The notes under the pieces were generated by a model. The model was not told where the DNA came from. It did not search any database and was given only the letters and a program-made list of their open reading frames with translations. A stretch of DNA of 64,000 nucleotides from JAGLTA01 sp023142625 (lineage in GTDB: Bacteria; Patescibacteriota; Patescibacteriia; JAACEG01), in the NCBI GenBank assembly GCA_030641665.1, contig DAOWHA010000050.1:1-64000 (forward strand), written 5' to 3'. The translations under genes and the position numbers were made by a program. Shown here piece by piece: positions 8,511 through 17,430 of this stretch; the first letter of the stretch is position 1; each line of letters starts with the position of its first letter.

Positions 8511-9584
8511 CTATATTGTTTCCGTTAAAGAATACATCGGCATAATAACCGCCAGCGCCATGCCGGCAACGCCGACGCCTAAAATCAAAATTAAGACCGG
8601 CTCAATAATGGCAGGAAGATTTTTCATTGTCTGATTAACTTCTTCCTCATAAAATTCAGCCATTTCTTTTAAAACATTATCTAAACTTCCTGTCTCTTCG
8701 CCAATTGTTATCATCTCAGTTACAACGGGAGGAAATATGCGCGGATCTTTTTTAAGAGTATCTGCTATATTGATTCCTTTTGCGACTTTCTCAGATGCCT
8801 CTATGATAATCTGCTTATAAATGACATTGCCTAAAACATTTGATGTTATTTTTAAACTGTCCATTATCGGAATGTCTGTCATTAGCATAGAATGCAAAGT
8901 CCTGCAAAAACGGGATAAATTTATTTTTTTAATAATCTTGCCAAAAATCGGCAGACGCAATAAAACTATATGAAAATATAGCTTGCCTTTTTTTGTCCTT
9001 ATTGCGGCAAAAAATCCAGATATCAATATTATAATGACAGATGGCGTTAAAATTTTATGCGCAACGGCAAAGTCGCTGATTCCTATTAAAATTCTTGTCG
9101 GCAACGGCAATTCAACGCCTGAAGCTTGAAAAATCTCCGTTATTTTGGGAATAATAAAAATAATCATCAACCCTCCTATGCCTATCATCGCTAAAACAAT
9201 TATTATCGGATAAATCATCGCGCCCCTAACCTTAGAGCGTATTTCATAATCCTTTTTTGTTTGGATAAAAAGTTGCTCTAAAGCGTCTTCAAGTTTTCCG
9301 CTAACTTCCCCTGCTTGAATTATATTGATAAAAAGTTCGCCGAATATTTTTTTGTATTTTTTCAAACTTTCCGCAAAACCGTTGCCTTTTTCAATACTAT
9401 TCTTTAAATCCGTTAAAATCAGTTGAAACTTTTTATTGCCGCTCTGTAAAGAAAGTGTTGATAAAGCCCTTGCTAATGGCACTCCAGCCCTCATCATCAC
9501 CCGAAGATGCTGAATAAAAAACAACTTTTCCGATAAAGGAATTCTTTGGAAACGAGTTATATAATTATTTAGAGATTGCAACAT
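8511..9584 (-). CDS. pilC: Type IV pilus inner-membrane platform protein PilC
   Basis: A 357-residue GspF/PilC protein with the usual two T2SSF repeats (about residues 20-145 and 225-347), each ending in a hydrophobic hairpin. Conserved features include AGEVSGKLEDALEQL in the first repeat and IGEETGSLDNVLKEMA in the second. It is the membrane platform that works with the PilB ATPase for pilus assembly and, in CPR cells, probably host contact and DNA uptake. The gene starts 7 bp after pilB, giving a pilB-pilC operon on the minus strand. No pilin gene is in this window. Confidence 0.92.
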   Translation of the reverse strand: MLQSLNNYITRFQRIPLSEKLFFIQHLRVMMRAGVPLARALSTLSLQSGNKKFQLILTDLKNSIEKGNGFAESLKKYKKIFGELFINIIQAGEVSGKLEDALEQLFIQTKKDYEIRSKVRGAMIYPIIIVLAMIGIGGLMIIFIIPKITEIFQASGVELPLPTRILIGISDFAVAHKILTPSVIIILISGFFAAIRTKKGKLYFHIVLLRLPIFGKIIKKINLSRFCRTLHSMLMTDIPIMDSLKITSNVLGNVIYKQIIIEASEKVAKGINIADTLKKDPRIFPPVVTEMITIGEETGSLDNVLKEMAEFYEEEVNQTMKNLPAIIEPVLILILGVGVAGMALAVIMPMYSLTETI

Positions 9585-9591
9585 AAATAAA

Positions 9592-11328
9592 TTATTCTTT
9601 AGTAACCCTTAATACTTCTTCAATTGTGGTAATGCCGCTTTTTGCCTTCATAAATCCGTCTTCAATGATTGACAGCATATCTTGCTCCGCTGCTGCCTGT
9701 TTTAATTTCTCGGCATCCGCTTTTTTATTTATCAATTCAATAATTTTTGGCGTAATCTCTAAAATTTCATAAATTCCCACTCTCCCCTTATATCCTTCGT
9801 TATTGCAATTCTTGCAGCCTTTTCCTCTGTAAAACAGCAATTTTTTTAAATCTTTGTCAGCGATAATCTTTTCTATTTTAAGAGTATCTAAAATTTTATT
9901 CATATCTAATGTCCGCGATAAATCCTTAATTGTTTCTGTGGTCAGCTTATAACTCGTAATGCAGTCTTGGCAAATTTTTCTTACCAGCCGCTGCGCGATG
10001 ATGCAGTTGGTTGTCGTGGCAAGCAAGAATGACGGTATTCCCATATCAGCTAAGCGCGGCAATGTCGTCACTGCGTCGTTTGTATGCAAAGTTGAAAGCA
10101 CTAAGTGTCCTGTCATAGCCGCATGAACAGCCATTTCCGCCGTCTCCTGATCGCGGATTTCACCAACCATAATAATATCCGGATCCTGCCTTAAAAAGGC
10201 TCTAAGTCCCGTGGCAAACGAAAAGCCGATTTTTGGATTAACCTGACTTTGATTTATTCCTGATATTTGATATTCTATCGGATCTTCAATAGTGGAAATG
10301 TTAACTGAAATTTTATTCAAAATATTTAATATAGAATAAAGAGTGGTTGTTTTTCCTGAGCCGGTAGGTCCTGTAACTAAAACCATTCCATGCGGCTTTG
10401 CTATATTCCTTTTTAATATGATTAAATCTTTCTTATTAAATCCTAATTTATCCAAACTTAAAATTTGTGATTTTTCATCCAGCAGCCGCATTACAATCTT
10501 TTCGCCGTTAAAAATAGGAATTGTTGAAACACGAAATGAAACCTGATACTCGGAAATTTTAATTTTAAACCGCCCGTCTTGCGGTAGCCTATGCTCGTCA
10601 AGTTTTAAATTAGCCAAAACTTTGACTCGCGCCACAATCCCCAGTTGGCTAGTTTTTGGCAAAGCCATTACTTTGCGCAAAATTCCGTCAATGCGATAAC
10701 GCACCACAATCTCATTTTCTACCGGCTCTATGTGAATATCAGAGGCTTTTTCAAAAATAGCATATTCTAATAAAGTATCAACAATGCGGACGATCGGCAA
10801 ATCCTCTGCTAATTCCTTTAAATTTTTTCCGTCTTCCGCAAGGTTGCCACCGTCTTTATCTTCCTGAATTTTAACTATATCCTTAAATTCTGTCTGAAGC
10901 CCTTTGTGATATTGCTTAATAATATCCTTGATGCTTTCGGGGGTTGTAAGATATACTTTAATCGTTCCGCCAATCTTTTTTTTAATAAATTCTATTATCT
11001 GTATATTGCTCGGCTTAATAGTGGCAAGTTTGCATTCTTTCGCTGTTTTATCAAAAACGACTATTTTGTGCGTATGCGCTATTGTTTCAGGAATAAGATT
11101 TAAAATATCCTTGCGAATCGTTTTGTCTGTTAATTTTATAAAAGGCATCTTAAAATAACGCGCTGCGTTTTCATATAAAATATCTATGGAAATAATTTTT
11201 TTATCTTTTAAATATTTTAATAAATCAACATTGTCTTTCGCGGCGGCTACTTTAAATTCATTAAACTTTTTTTCGTTAATAATATTATTTTGAATCAATA
11301 TTTTTTTTAATTGTTCTGCTGAAAACAT
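9592..11328 (-). CDS. pilB: Type IV pilus assembly ATPase PilB
   Basis: A 578-residue GspE/PilB ATPase. It has an N-terminal MshEN-type domain (about residues 1-140), the N2 domain, Walker A GPTGSGKTTT (about 320-329), an Asp box and Walker B in DPDIIMVGEIRDQET (about 385-399), the conserved His in HLVLSTLHTNDA (about 409-420), and a tetracysteine zinc site (CQDC about 454, CKNC about 507). It powers pilus extension with PilC as partner. The promoter should lie in the AT-rich gap 11329-11667. Confidence 0.93.
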   Translation of the reverse strand: MFSAEQLKKILIQNNIINEKKFNEFKVAAAKDNVDLLKYLKDKKIISIDILYENAARYFKMPFIKLTDKTIRKDILNLIPETIAHTHKIVVFDKTAKECKLATIKPSNIQIIEFIKKKIGGTIKVYLTTPESIKDIIKQYHKGLQTEFKDIVKIQEDKDGGNLAEDGKNLKELAEDLPIVRIVDTLLEYAIFEKASDIHIEPVENEIVVRYRIDGILRKVMALPKTSQLGIVARVKVLANLKLDEHRLPQDGRFKIKISEYQVSFRVSTIPIFNGEKIVMRLLDEKSQILSLDKLGFNKKDLIILKRNIAKPHGMVLVTGPTGSGKTTTLYSILNILNKISVNISTIEDPIEYQISGINQSQVNPKIGFSFATGLRAFLRQDPDIIMVGEIRDQETAEMAVHAAMTGHLVLSTLHTNDAVTTLPRLADMGIPSFLLATTTNCIIAQRLVRKICQDCITSYKLTTETIKDLSRTLDMNKILDTLKIEKIIADKDLKKLLFYRGKGCKNCNNEGYKGRVGIYEILEITPKIIELINKKADAEKLKQAAAEQDMLSIIEDGFMKAKSGITTIEEVLRVTKE

Positions 11329-11504
11329 GTTCTTTTTTTTTAATTTTATCTTAATTGTATTATAACATAAAATAAAAATTTGTTTATCTTGTCAATAAAA
11401 AAATTTAGGTGTAAAATTAAATAAATAACTCACCTGACACAATTTATTATAACGATTATAGATTATATAAAATATTATTTAACAATTATAATTGCCACCC
11501 CCAC

Positions 11505-11580
11505 CCGCAAACCTACAAATCTGCTACGAATATTACAAATAGACTTTGTATTATTTGTAATTAATTTGTAGATTTGCGGT
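11505..11580. repeat. Long imperfect palindrome in the pilB upstream gap
   Basis: CCCGCAAACCTACAAAT (from 11505) faces its near-complement ATTTGTAGATTTGCGG (to 11579), and inside it ATTACAAAT (11532-11540) faces ATTTGTAAT (11552-11560). The whole forms a roughly 75-nt hairpin with no T-tract, so it is a dispersed palindromic repeat rather than a terminator. Apart from it, the 339-bp gap 11329-11667 is very AT-rich and shows nothing clear. Promoters for both flanking units probably lie there. Confidence 0.55.
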
Positions 11581-11667
11581 GACCTATGATTATTAAAAAA
11601 ATTTATCTGTAAAATAAAATTTTATATCTTTTTTAATAACTTAAGCGCGTAAGATAAGTAAATAATT

Positions 11668-12021
11668 ATGAAATATCTTTTAAAAATTGTTTTTAAGGAC
11701 AAGATAATATCTCTCTGTTTTTTCGCAAGTTTATTGCTTAATATTTTTATTTGGATCTATTGTTTTCTGAACATAAAAGCTGGCGAAGAGTTAATCTATT
11801 TGCATTATAATATCTATTTTGGAGTAGATTTTATCGGCGAATGGCGTAAAATTTTTATAATTCCAATTTTTGGCTTAATAATTCTGCTAATAAACTATTC
11901 AATATCTATACAGATTTATTTAAAAAATAAATTTGTAAGTTATATTTTAGTTGGTTCTGCATTATTCGCTCAATTTATTCTATTATTTGCAAGCATTGCG
12001 ATAGTTTGGATAAATAATTAA
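11668..12021 (+). CDS. Small polytopic membrane protein
   Basis: 117 residues with three hydrophobic segments (about residues 12-35, 60-80 and 90-114) and short polar loops. It has no signal cleavage site or catalytic motif. It starts a plus-strand run with the glycosyltransferase 13 bp downstream. Proteins of this size and place often accompany cell-envelope glycosyltransferases in CPR genomes. No function is assigned. Confidence 0.6.
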   Translation: MKYLLKIVFKDKIISLCFFASLLLNIFIWIYCFLNIKAGEELIYLHYNIYFGVDFIGEWRKIFIIPIFGLIILLINYSISIQIYLKNKFVSYILVGSALFAQFILLFASIAIVWINN

Positions 12022-12034
12022 ATAAAAATCATTT

Positions 12035-13117
12035 ATGAAAATAGCATTAGTTCATGATATGTTAACGCAATTCGGCGGCGCTGAAAAAGTTTTAAAATCG
12101 CTGGCAGATCTATATCCGAAAGCGCCTATATTCACTTTGATTTATGATAAAAAAAAATTCGGAAATATATTTCCGCCAGAAAGAGTCAAGACCTCTTTTC
12201 TGCAAAATTTTCCATGCGCAAAAACAAAATTTGAACTGTACTTGCCATTAATGCCGATAGCTATAGAAAGTTTTAATTTGAACGAATTTGATTTAATTAT
12301 CTCGTCTTCAAGCTCTTTTGCTAATGGAATTATCACAAAACCAGCAACAAAGCATATTTGTTACTGCCATACGCCGACGCGCTACCTTTGGATTGACGCT
12401 AAAAATTATATTGACGGCCTAAAATATAACAAATTTATCAAAGCTCTGCTCCCTCCAATTCTAAATAGGCTAAAAACTTGGGATAAATCCGCGTCAAGCA
12501 GAGTTAATAATTTTATAGCAAATTCTGAAAATGTGAAAGAAAGAATTAAAAAATATTATCAGCGAGATAGCGCGGTAATTTACCCACCAGTTGAAACTGA
12601 AAAATTTTGCGCGTCCCAAGACAGAAAAGATTATTTTTTAATCGGCGGAAGGCTTGTCTCTTATAAAAAATTTGATTTGGCGATTAAGGCATTTAATAAA
12701 TTAAAAATTCCGCTTAAAATTTTCGGTACCGGACCTGATTCTCGAAAACTAAAAAAAATAGCCGATAAAAATATCCGATTTTTAGGATTTGTAAGCGAGC
12801 GCAAAAAAGCAAAGCTATATTCAAGCGCGCGCGCTTTTATCTGCCCGCACGAAGAAGATTTTGGAATAACGGTTATCGAGGCAATGGCGTCTGGAACGCC
12901 GATAATCGCGTACAAAAAAGGCGGCGCAGTTGAATCAGTGTCAGAAGGCGTGAGCGGTGAATTTTTTACAGAACAAAATTATAAGGCGCTAGCTGACAAA
13001 ATTTCAAACTTTAACAGCAATAATTATAATCCGCTGGAAATTAAAAAACTTGCTGAAAAATTCAGCAAAAATAAATTTAAAGAAAAAATTAAAAAATTTA
13101 TTGAAAAAAATTATTAG
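12035..13117 (+). CDS. GT4-family glycosyltransferase
   Basis: A 360-residue GT-B enzyme. It has the N-terminal HDMLTQFGGAEKVL (residues 7-20) typical of GT4 acceptor domains, CYCHTPTRYLW (about residues 109-119), and the C-terminal donor domain with the E-x7-E motif in EEDFGITVIEAMASGTP (about 271-287). It probably transfers a nucleotide-activated sugar to a lipid or glycan acceptor in envelope polysaccharide synthesis. Sugar and acceptor are unknown. recO begins 1 bp after the stop, so the two are tightly coupled. Confidence 0.85.
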   Translation: MKIALVHDMLTQFGGAEKVLKSLADLYPKAPIFTLIYDKKKFGNIFPPERVKTSFLQNFPCAKTKFELYLPLMPIAIESFNLNEFDLIISSSSSFANGIITKPATKHICYCHTPTRYLWIDAKNYIDGLKYNKFIKALLPPILNRLKTWDKSASSRVNNFIANSENVKERIKKYYQRDSAVIYPPVETEKFCASQDRKDYFLIGGRLVSYKKFDLAIKAFNKLKIPLKIFGTGPDSRKLKKIADKNIRFLGFVSERKKAKLYSSARAFICPHEEDFGITVIEAMASGTPIIAYKKGGAVESVSEGVSGEFFTEQNYKALADKISNFNSNNYNPLEIKKLAEKFSKNKFKEKIKKFIEKNY

Positions 13118-13118
13118 T

Positions 13119-13865
13119 ATGTATCGCGGCAGCCAAGGCATAATTTTAAAAAAACAGGATTTTCGCGAAAGCGATTCTTTTTTTTCTATTTACACTTATG
13201 ATTTTGGAAAAATAGAAGCTATCGCGCGCGGAGTAAAAAAAAGCAAAAGCAAATTATCAGGTCATTTGGATTATTTTTCAATTATTGATTTGATGGCTGT
13301 GCGCGGAAAAATTTTTAATCACATAAGCGGCGCTGTTTCAATAAAAAATTTTTTAAATATTAAAAAAAATCTGCAAAAAATAAATCTAATTTTTTATTGC
13401 TTAGAAATTACGGACTATTTTATCAAAACGGGGGAAAAAAACAAAAAAATTTTTCTTTTATTAAGCCAATTTTTAATGATTGCTGATAAAAATCTCCGTA
13501 TTGAACGACTGAAATTTATAGCTCATTGCTATATATTAAAATTGCTGAATCTTCTCGGGTATAAGCCCGAACTGTATTTCTGTTTAAAATGCGGACAAAA
13601 AATCACTCCGAATGGCAATTTTTTTAGCGTTTTGGCTGGAGGAATTTTTTGCGCGAAATGTAAAAAAAATCGCGAAAATAATATTTTTGAAATATCAAAC
13701 AACGCGATTAAATTATTGCGCGTAATACTGCAAAAAAATTTATCAAATTTAGTCAAAGTTAAATTAAGCAAAAATTTATTTACAGAAACGATAAAAATCA
13801 TTGACGAATTCTTAAATTTCAGGTTAGATAAAGATATGAAAAGCAGAAAATTTATAAAATTTTAA
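13119..13865 (+). CDS. recO: DNA repair protein RecO
   Basis: 248 residues from the ATG at 13119, chosen because MYRGSQGIILKKQDFRESD is the family start; the longer frame upstream lies inside the glycosyltransferase gene. An N-terminal OB fold (about residues 1-80) is followed by a helical domain with a four-Cys zinc site: CLKCG near 154 and CAKC near 178. RecO loads RecA onto SSB-coated DNA in RecF-pathway recombination and mediates strand annealing. The start follows the glycosyltransferase stop with 1 bp between, suggesting translational coupling. Confidence 0.9.
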   Translation: MYRGSQGIILKKQDFRESDSFFSIYTYDFGKIEAIARGVKKSKSKLSGHLDYFSIIDLMAVRGKIFNHISGAVSIKNFLNIKKNLQKINLIFYCLEITDYFIKTGEKNKKIFLLLSQFLMIADKNLRIERLKFIAHCYILKLLNLLGYKPELYFCLKCGQKITPNGNFFSVLAGGIFCAKCKKNRENNIFEISNNAIKLLRVILQKNLSNLVKVKLSKNLFTETIKIIDEFLNFRLDKDMKSRKFIKF

Positions 13866-13890
13866 ATAACCGCAAAAAGAGGTGATAAAA

Positions 13891-14001
13891 ATGCAGGTAT
13901 TTTGCGAATTTATAAATTTTATTTCTTTTTGTTCGCCAATATTATTAGTATTAATAATATTGGCAGCCCTAATTTTTCCTGTTAAAAAAAACATTAATTA
14001 G
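13891..14001 (+). CDS. 36-aa single-helix membrane peptide
   Basis: ATG at 13891 lies 7 nt after a good Shine-Dalgarno (AGAGGTGAT). The 36 codons encode a short polar start, a hydrophobic helix of about 20 residues (ILLVLIILAALIFP) and a basic tail (KKN). A terminator follows 6 nt after the stop. This matches other short SD-plus-terminator units here (27896, 62902). Function unknown. Confidence 0.5.
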   Translation: MQVFCEFINFISFCSPILLVLIILAALIFPVKKNIN

Positions 14002-14007
14002 GGCAAA

Positions 14008-14049
14008 AGAACCTATTCGCAAAGACAAATTGAATAGGTTCTATTTTTT
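14008..14049 (+). terminator. Terminator after recO and the 36-aa peptide
   Basis: AGAACCTATTC (14008-14018) pairs with GAATAGGTTCT (14032-14042) and is followed by a run of seven T. The loop holds CGCAAAGAC, the same word that ends the TGTCTTTGCGAG elements, possibly by chance. Confidence 0.8.
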
Positions 14050-14064
14050 TGTTAAGATAAATTT

Positions 14065-15204
14065 ATGTTGAAATATTTTATTAAAACCTACGGCTGCCAG
14101 ATGAACGAAAGCGATTCGGAAAGAATATCTGCCACGCTGGAAAATATCAGATATAAAAAAACAGATAATTTTAAAAAGGCTGATTTGATAATTTTTAATA
14201 TGTGTGCGGTTCGGCAGACAGCAGTTGACCGCGTTCATGGGCAGTTAAAAAACATAAAAAAATTAAAGGTTGAAAACAAAAGACTGAAAATTTTTTTGAC
14301 AGGATGTATTTTAGATTGCGATAAAAAAAAACTGTCTGAAAAAGTTGATCTTATTTTTGATATTAGAGATCTTGAATCACTTTATCTTTGCGATGAGTTG
14401 AGCAACCTCTCCGCTCACTCGCTACACTCATTTAACTCCTCGCAAAGACAAGATAAAAAAAATGACTATAATTATCTGAAAATCAAGCCGAAATATGAAT
14501 ATAAAAAATCCGCGCTTATTCCAATTATGACTGGCTGCGATAATTTCTGCTCTTATTGCGCGGTGCCTTATACGCGCGGAAAGGAATACTCGCGCCCCGC
14601 AGATGATATTTTAAATGAAGTTAAAAATTTAATTAAAAATGGATGCGAAAAAATTACTCTATTAGGACAAAATGTGAATAGTTATCGGATGTCGGACGTC
14701 AGATGTCGGATGTCAAAAATTTCAAATTTTTCGAATTTATTAAAATTAATTAACAATATAAAAGGCGAATTTGAAATTAATTTTTTAACAAGCCATCCAA
14801 AAGATATGAGTGATAAATTAATTCAGGCAATCGCTGAGTGTAAAAAAGTGTCAAAAAACTTGCATCTGCCTTTTCAATCTGGAAGCGACGCAATATTAAA
14901 AAAAATGAACAGAAAATATACTCGACAAGATTATCTGAATTTAGTTAAAAAAATAAAGACTGCAATTCCTGAAATAAAATTTTCAACAGATGTTATTGTC
15001 GGCTTTCCCGGAGAAACAAAAAAACAGTTTGAAGAAACTGTTAGCGTAATAAAAAAAGTAAATTTTGAAACAATTTATGTAAATAAATATTCTGCGCGAA
15101 AAGGAACGCTTGCCGAAAAACTTTACAAAGATAATGTTAGTTTAAAAGAAAAAAAATCGCGATGGAGAATAATTAATAATTTTAATAAAAAGTTAAAGAG
15201 ATAA
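14065..15204 (+). CDS. miaB: tRNA methylthiotransferase MiaB, lacking TRAM domain
   Basis: A radical-SAM enzyme that adds the methylthio group to i6A37 of tRNAs, acting after MiaA (encoded 97 bp downstream). The N-terminal UPF0004 domain keeps three cluster Cys (YGCQMNESD, FNMCAVRQ, LTGCILD), and the radical-SAM CxxxCxxC is in GCDNFCSYCAVP (about residues 155-166). The protein ends at 379 residues just after the radical-SAM domain. The C-terminal TRAM domain (about 60 residues) is absent and is not found in other frames before the terminator at 15205. Two foreign in-frame stretches are visible: one arm of the TGTCTTTGCGAG element (about residues 111-130) and a heptamer array (about 207-218). 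Confidence 0.88.
   Translation: MLKYFIKTYGCQMNESDSERISATLENIRYKKTDNFKKADLIIFNMCAVRQTAVDRVHGQLKNIKKLKVENKRLKIFLTGCILDCDKKKLSEKVDLIFDIRDLESLYLCDELSNLSAHSLHSFNSSQRQDKKNDYNYLKIKPKYEYKKSALIPIMTGCDNFCSYCAVPYTRGKEYSRPADDILNEVKNLIKNGCEKITLLGQNVNSYRMSDVRCRMSKISNFSNLLKLINNIKGEFEINFLTSHPKDMSDKLIQAIAECKKVSKNLHLPFQSGSDAILKKMNRKYTRQDYLNLVKKIKTAIPEIKFSTDVIVGFPGETKKQFEETVSVIKKVNFETIYVNKYSARKGTLAEKLYKDNVSLKEKKSRWRIINNFNKKLKR
14403..14454. repeat. Solo arm of the TGTCTTTGCGAG element inside miaB
   Basis: ACCTCTCCGCTCACTCG followed by ACTCCTCGCAAAGACA matches the right arm of the dispersed inverted-repeat elements. It is read in the miaB frame as roughly NLSAHSLHSFNSSQRQD, between the UPF0004 and radical-SAM domains. 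Only one arm is present, so no hairpin forms. Confidence 0.75.
14685..14717. repeat. Heptamer tandem repeat inside miaB
   Basis: Successive 7-mers of the form ATGTCGG / ACGTCAG / ATGTCGG / ATGTCAA run through 14690-14716 and encode YRMSDVRCRMSK in frame. The bases are more GC-rich than the surrounding gene, like the arrays in argS, atpA and recG. Confidence 0.7.
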
Positions 15205-15270
15205 GGGGGGCTATTGCAGTAAAAAATTATTTTTTACCAACAATTTCTATAGACAATAGCCCGCCTTTTT
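15205..15270 (+). terminator. Terminator after miaB
   Basis: GGGCTATTG (15208-15216) pairs with CAATAGCCC (15254-15262), with an inner stem GTAAAAAAT/ATTTTTTAC, followed by CGCCTTTTT. It begins directly at the miaB stop, so no TRAM-coding sequence can be hidden behind it. Confidence 0.7.
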
Positions 15271-15300
15271 ATAAAATATAATTTACCATATAAAAAAAAT

Positions 15301-16269
15301 ATGTCAAATGTAAATAAAAATATCAAAAATAAAAAAAGAATTATCGCGATCTTAGGACCCACCGCTGTCGGAAAAACAAAATTGTCCGTAAAATTAGCCT
15401 GCCAATTTAATGGTGAAATTGTTAGCGCTGACTCGCGGCAAATTTATAAAGGAATGGATGTCGGAACAGGAAAAGACTTGCAAGACTATCAAATAAATCT
15501 AAAGTCGAAAAAATTAAAAACTGTAAAAATTCCTTATCATTTGATTGATGTTGTGAGTCCGAATACTGAATTTAATTTGGCAAAATACCAAAAATTGGCG
15601 TACAAAGCGATTGATAATATTCTGTTAAAAGAAAAAACTCCGTTTTTGGTCGGCGGCAGCGGACTTTATCTGCAAGCGGTTGTTGACGGTTATAATTTAT
15701 CAGAAACAAAACCTGATAAAAAATTAAGGCGCGGATTGGAAAAATTGAGCGCGAGCCAACTTTTTGCGCGCTTGCGAAAAATAGACCCTAAATTTGCGAA
15801 TGAATTGAATAATAGCGATAAAAAAAACAGCCGGCGACTGATTAGGCGCATCGAACTACTAAAGCAAAATAAAGGCAAGCAATTTCAAAAAAACAAGGTA
15901 TCTAAGCCAAAATACGATTTTTTAATTATCGGCCTATCGTTGCCAAAAAATGAACTGAACAAAAAAATTGATCAGCGGATGAAAAAATGGCTTGAACTGG
16001 AAAACCTGCTTGGAGAAATTGAAAATTTGCGCGATCAAGGCGTTAGTTGGAAAAAATTAAATGAATTCGGATTAGAATATAGATTAGTAAGCCATTATTT
16101 ACGCGAAAAAATCGATTTTCAAGAGATGAAAAAAACTTTATCGCGCGATCTTAAAAAATTCGCCAAACGGCAAATGACTTGGTTTAAAAGATGGGAAAAG
16201 CAAGGAGCGAAAATACATTGGATAAAAAACGAAAATGAAACGAAAAAATTGATTAAAAAATTTCTGTAA
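15301..16269 (+). CDS. miaA: tRNA dimethylallyltransferase MiaA
   Basis: 322 residues, close to the family length. Walker A is ILGPTAVGKTKLS (about residues 16-28), and the DSRQIYKGMDVGTGK signature (about 45-59) binds the prenyl donor and tRNA. GSGLYLQAVVDG follows at about 120-131, and the C-terminal half ends in the family pattern RQMTWFKRW (about 295-303). It isopentenylates A37 of UNN-reading tRNAs, making the substrate of MiaB encoded just upstream. It has its own AT-rich leader after the miaB terminator. Confidence 0.95.
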   Translation: MSNVNKNIKNKKRIIAILGPTAVGKTKLSVKLACQFNGEIVSADSRQIYKGMDVGTGKDLQDYQINLKSKKLKTVKIPYHLIDVVSPNTEFNLAKYQKLAYKAIDNILLKEKTPFLVGGSGLYLQAVVDGYNLSETKPDKKLRRGLEKLSASQLFARLRKIDPKFANELNNSDKKNSRRLIRRIELLKQNKGKQFQKNKVSKPKYDFLIIGLSLPKNELNKKIDQRMKKWLELENLLGEIENLRDQGVSWKKLNEFGLEYRLVSHYLREKIDFQEMKKTLSRDLKKFAKRQMTWFKRWEKQGAKIHWIKNENETKKLIKKFL

Positions 16270-16282
16270 AAAAATTAAGTCT

Positions 16283-17383
16283 TTAAAAAAGCAGGACATA
16301 TTTCATATCGCCTAAATTTTTCACCCGTCCTCCTATTTCAAGCATAGAAAGCGTTGAACTGACGGCTGATAAATCCATTCCTGAACGTTTTGCCAACTGA
16401 TCAATATGAATCGGATCGCTGCTTAAAAATTTTAGCAGCGTTTTTTCATCTTGCGACAGCGGCAAAACCTGCTGAACTCTCTCCTTGCGGCTTCTGCTAT
16501 TTTCCAAATTCAACTCTGTTAAAATATCGCTGCAATCGGTTATCAGTTTAGCGTTGCCTTTTTTAATTAAATCATTAGTTCCTTCGGAATTTTTGCTGTA
16601 AATATTTCCGGGCAAGGCAAAAACTTTTCGCTTTTGATCTCTTGCATATTCCGCTGTGATTAGCGCGCCAGACTTTAGCGGCGCTTCAATAATCAAAACA
16701 CCGATGCTTAACCCTGAAATTATTCTATTCCGTCCTGGAAAATTATAATGAAACGGTTCGGTTCCGGGCGGATATTCTGAAATTACCGCTCCGCCAGATG
16801 ATATTATTTTTTCCGCAAGCGCTCGGTTCGGCTGCGGATAAAAATTTTGTTGGTCAAGCCCCGACCCTAAAACTGCGGCTGTAATGCCGCCTAATTCTAC
16901 CGCCGCGTTATGCGATATAGCGTCAATTCCGAGCGCCAATCCGCTTGCGATTCCCAATCCGCTTTTAACTAAATCAGAGCTAATTTGATAGGCTGCTTGC
17001 CGCCCGTAAGGGCTTGTTTTGCGCGTGCCGACAACCGCGAGCAGCGGATTATCAACAGACCGCAAATCCCCCTTATAATAAAGCAAACAAGGCGGGTTTT
17101 TTATTTTTTTAAGCAGGCGCGGATAATCATCGTCTATAATCGCGGATATTTTGATTTTTTCAGCGGCTAATTTTTCTAATTCTTGATCAATATCTGTTTT
17201 CTCTTTATAGGCGATAAACTCCTGAGCGATCATCTCTTCAAGATCTGCATTTAATAGTTCTGCTAAATCCGCATTCCAGATAAATTCTGCTTCCTTAAAA
17301 TAAGCGATCAATTTTTTAAATCTTGCCGAGGTTATTTTTTTAAAGGCCAAAATAGCCGCCCAATACTTGGTATCTCTTGACAT
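16283..17383 (-). CDS. dprA: DNA processing protein DprA/Smf
   Basis: 366 residues with an N-terminal helical (SAM-like) domain, a central Rossmann domain (VVGTRKTSPYG about residues 116-126, GLALGIDAISHNAA, GSGLDQQNFYPQPN, FPGRNRIISGLS) and a C-terminal winged-helix domain (about 305-366). DprA loads RecA on incoming single-stranded DNA during transformation. With PilB/PilC nearby, this supports natural competence in this cell, which is an inference. It is convergent with miaA, with 13 bp between the stops. Confidence 0.93.
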   Translation of the reverse strand: MSRDTKYWAAILAFKKITSARFKKLIAYFKEAEFIWNADLAELLNADLEEMIAQEFIAYKEKTDIDQELEKLAAEKIKISAIIDDDYPRLLKKIKNPPCLLYYKGDLRSVDNPLLAVVGTRKTSPYGRQAAYQISSDLVKSGLGIASGLALGIDAISHNAAVELGGITAAVLGSGLDQQNFYPQPNRALAEKIISSGGAVISEYPPGTEPFHYNFPGRNRIISGLSIGVLIIEAPLKSGALITAEYARDQKRKVFALPGNIYSKNSEGTNDLIKKGNAKLITDCSDILTELNLENSRSRKERVQQVLPLSQDEKTLLKFLSSDPIHIDQLAKRSGMDLSAVSSTLSMLEIGGRVKNLGDMKYVLLF

Positions 17384-17430
17384 TTTTTAATAGTGTGTTA
17401 TAGTATAATATCGTATTTAAAAATAGTTGG

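Noticed and set aside
13050..13118. Longer recO start inside the glycosyltransferase gene
   Set aside because: The upstream codons are the out-of-frame Lys-rich end of the glycosyltransferase. The family start MYRGSQGIIL is at 13119.
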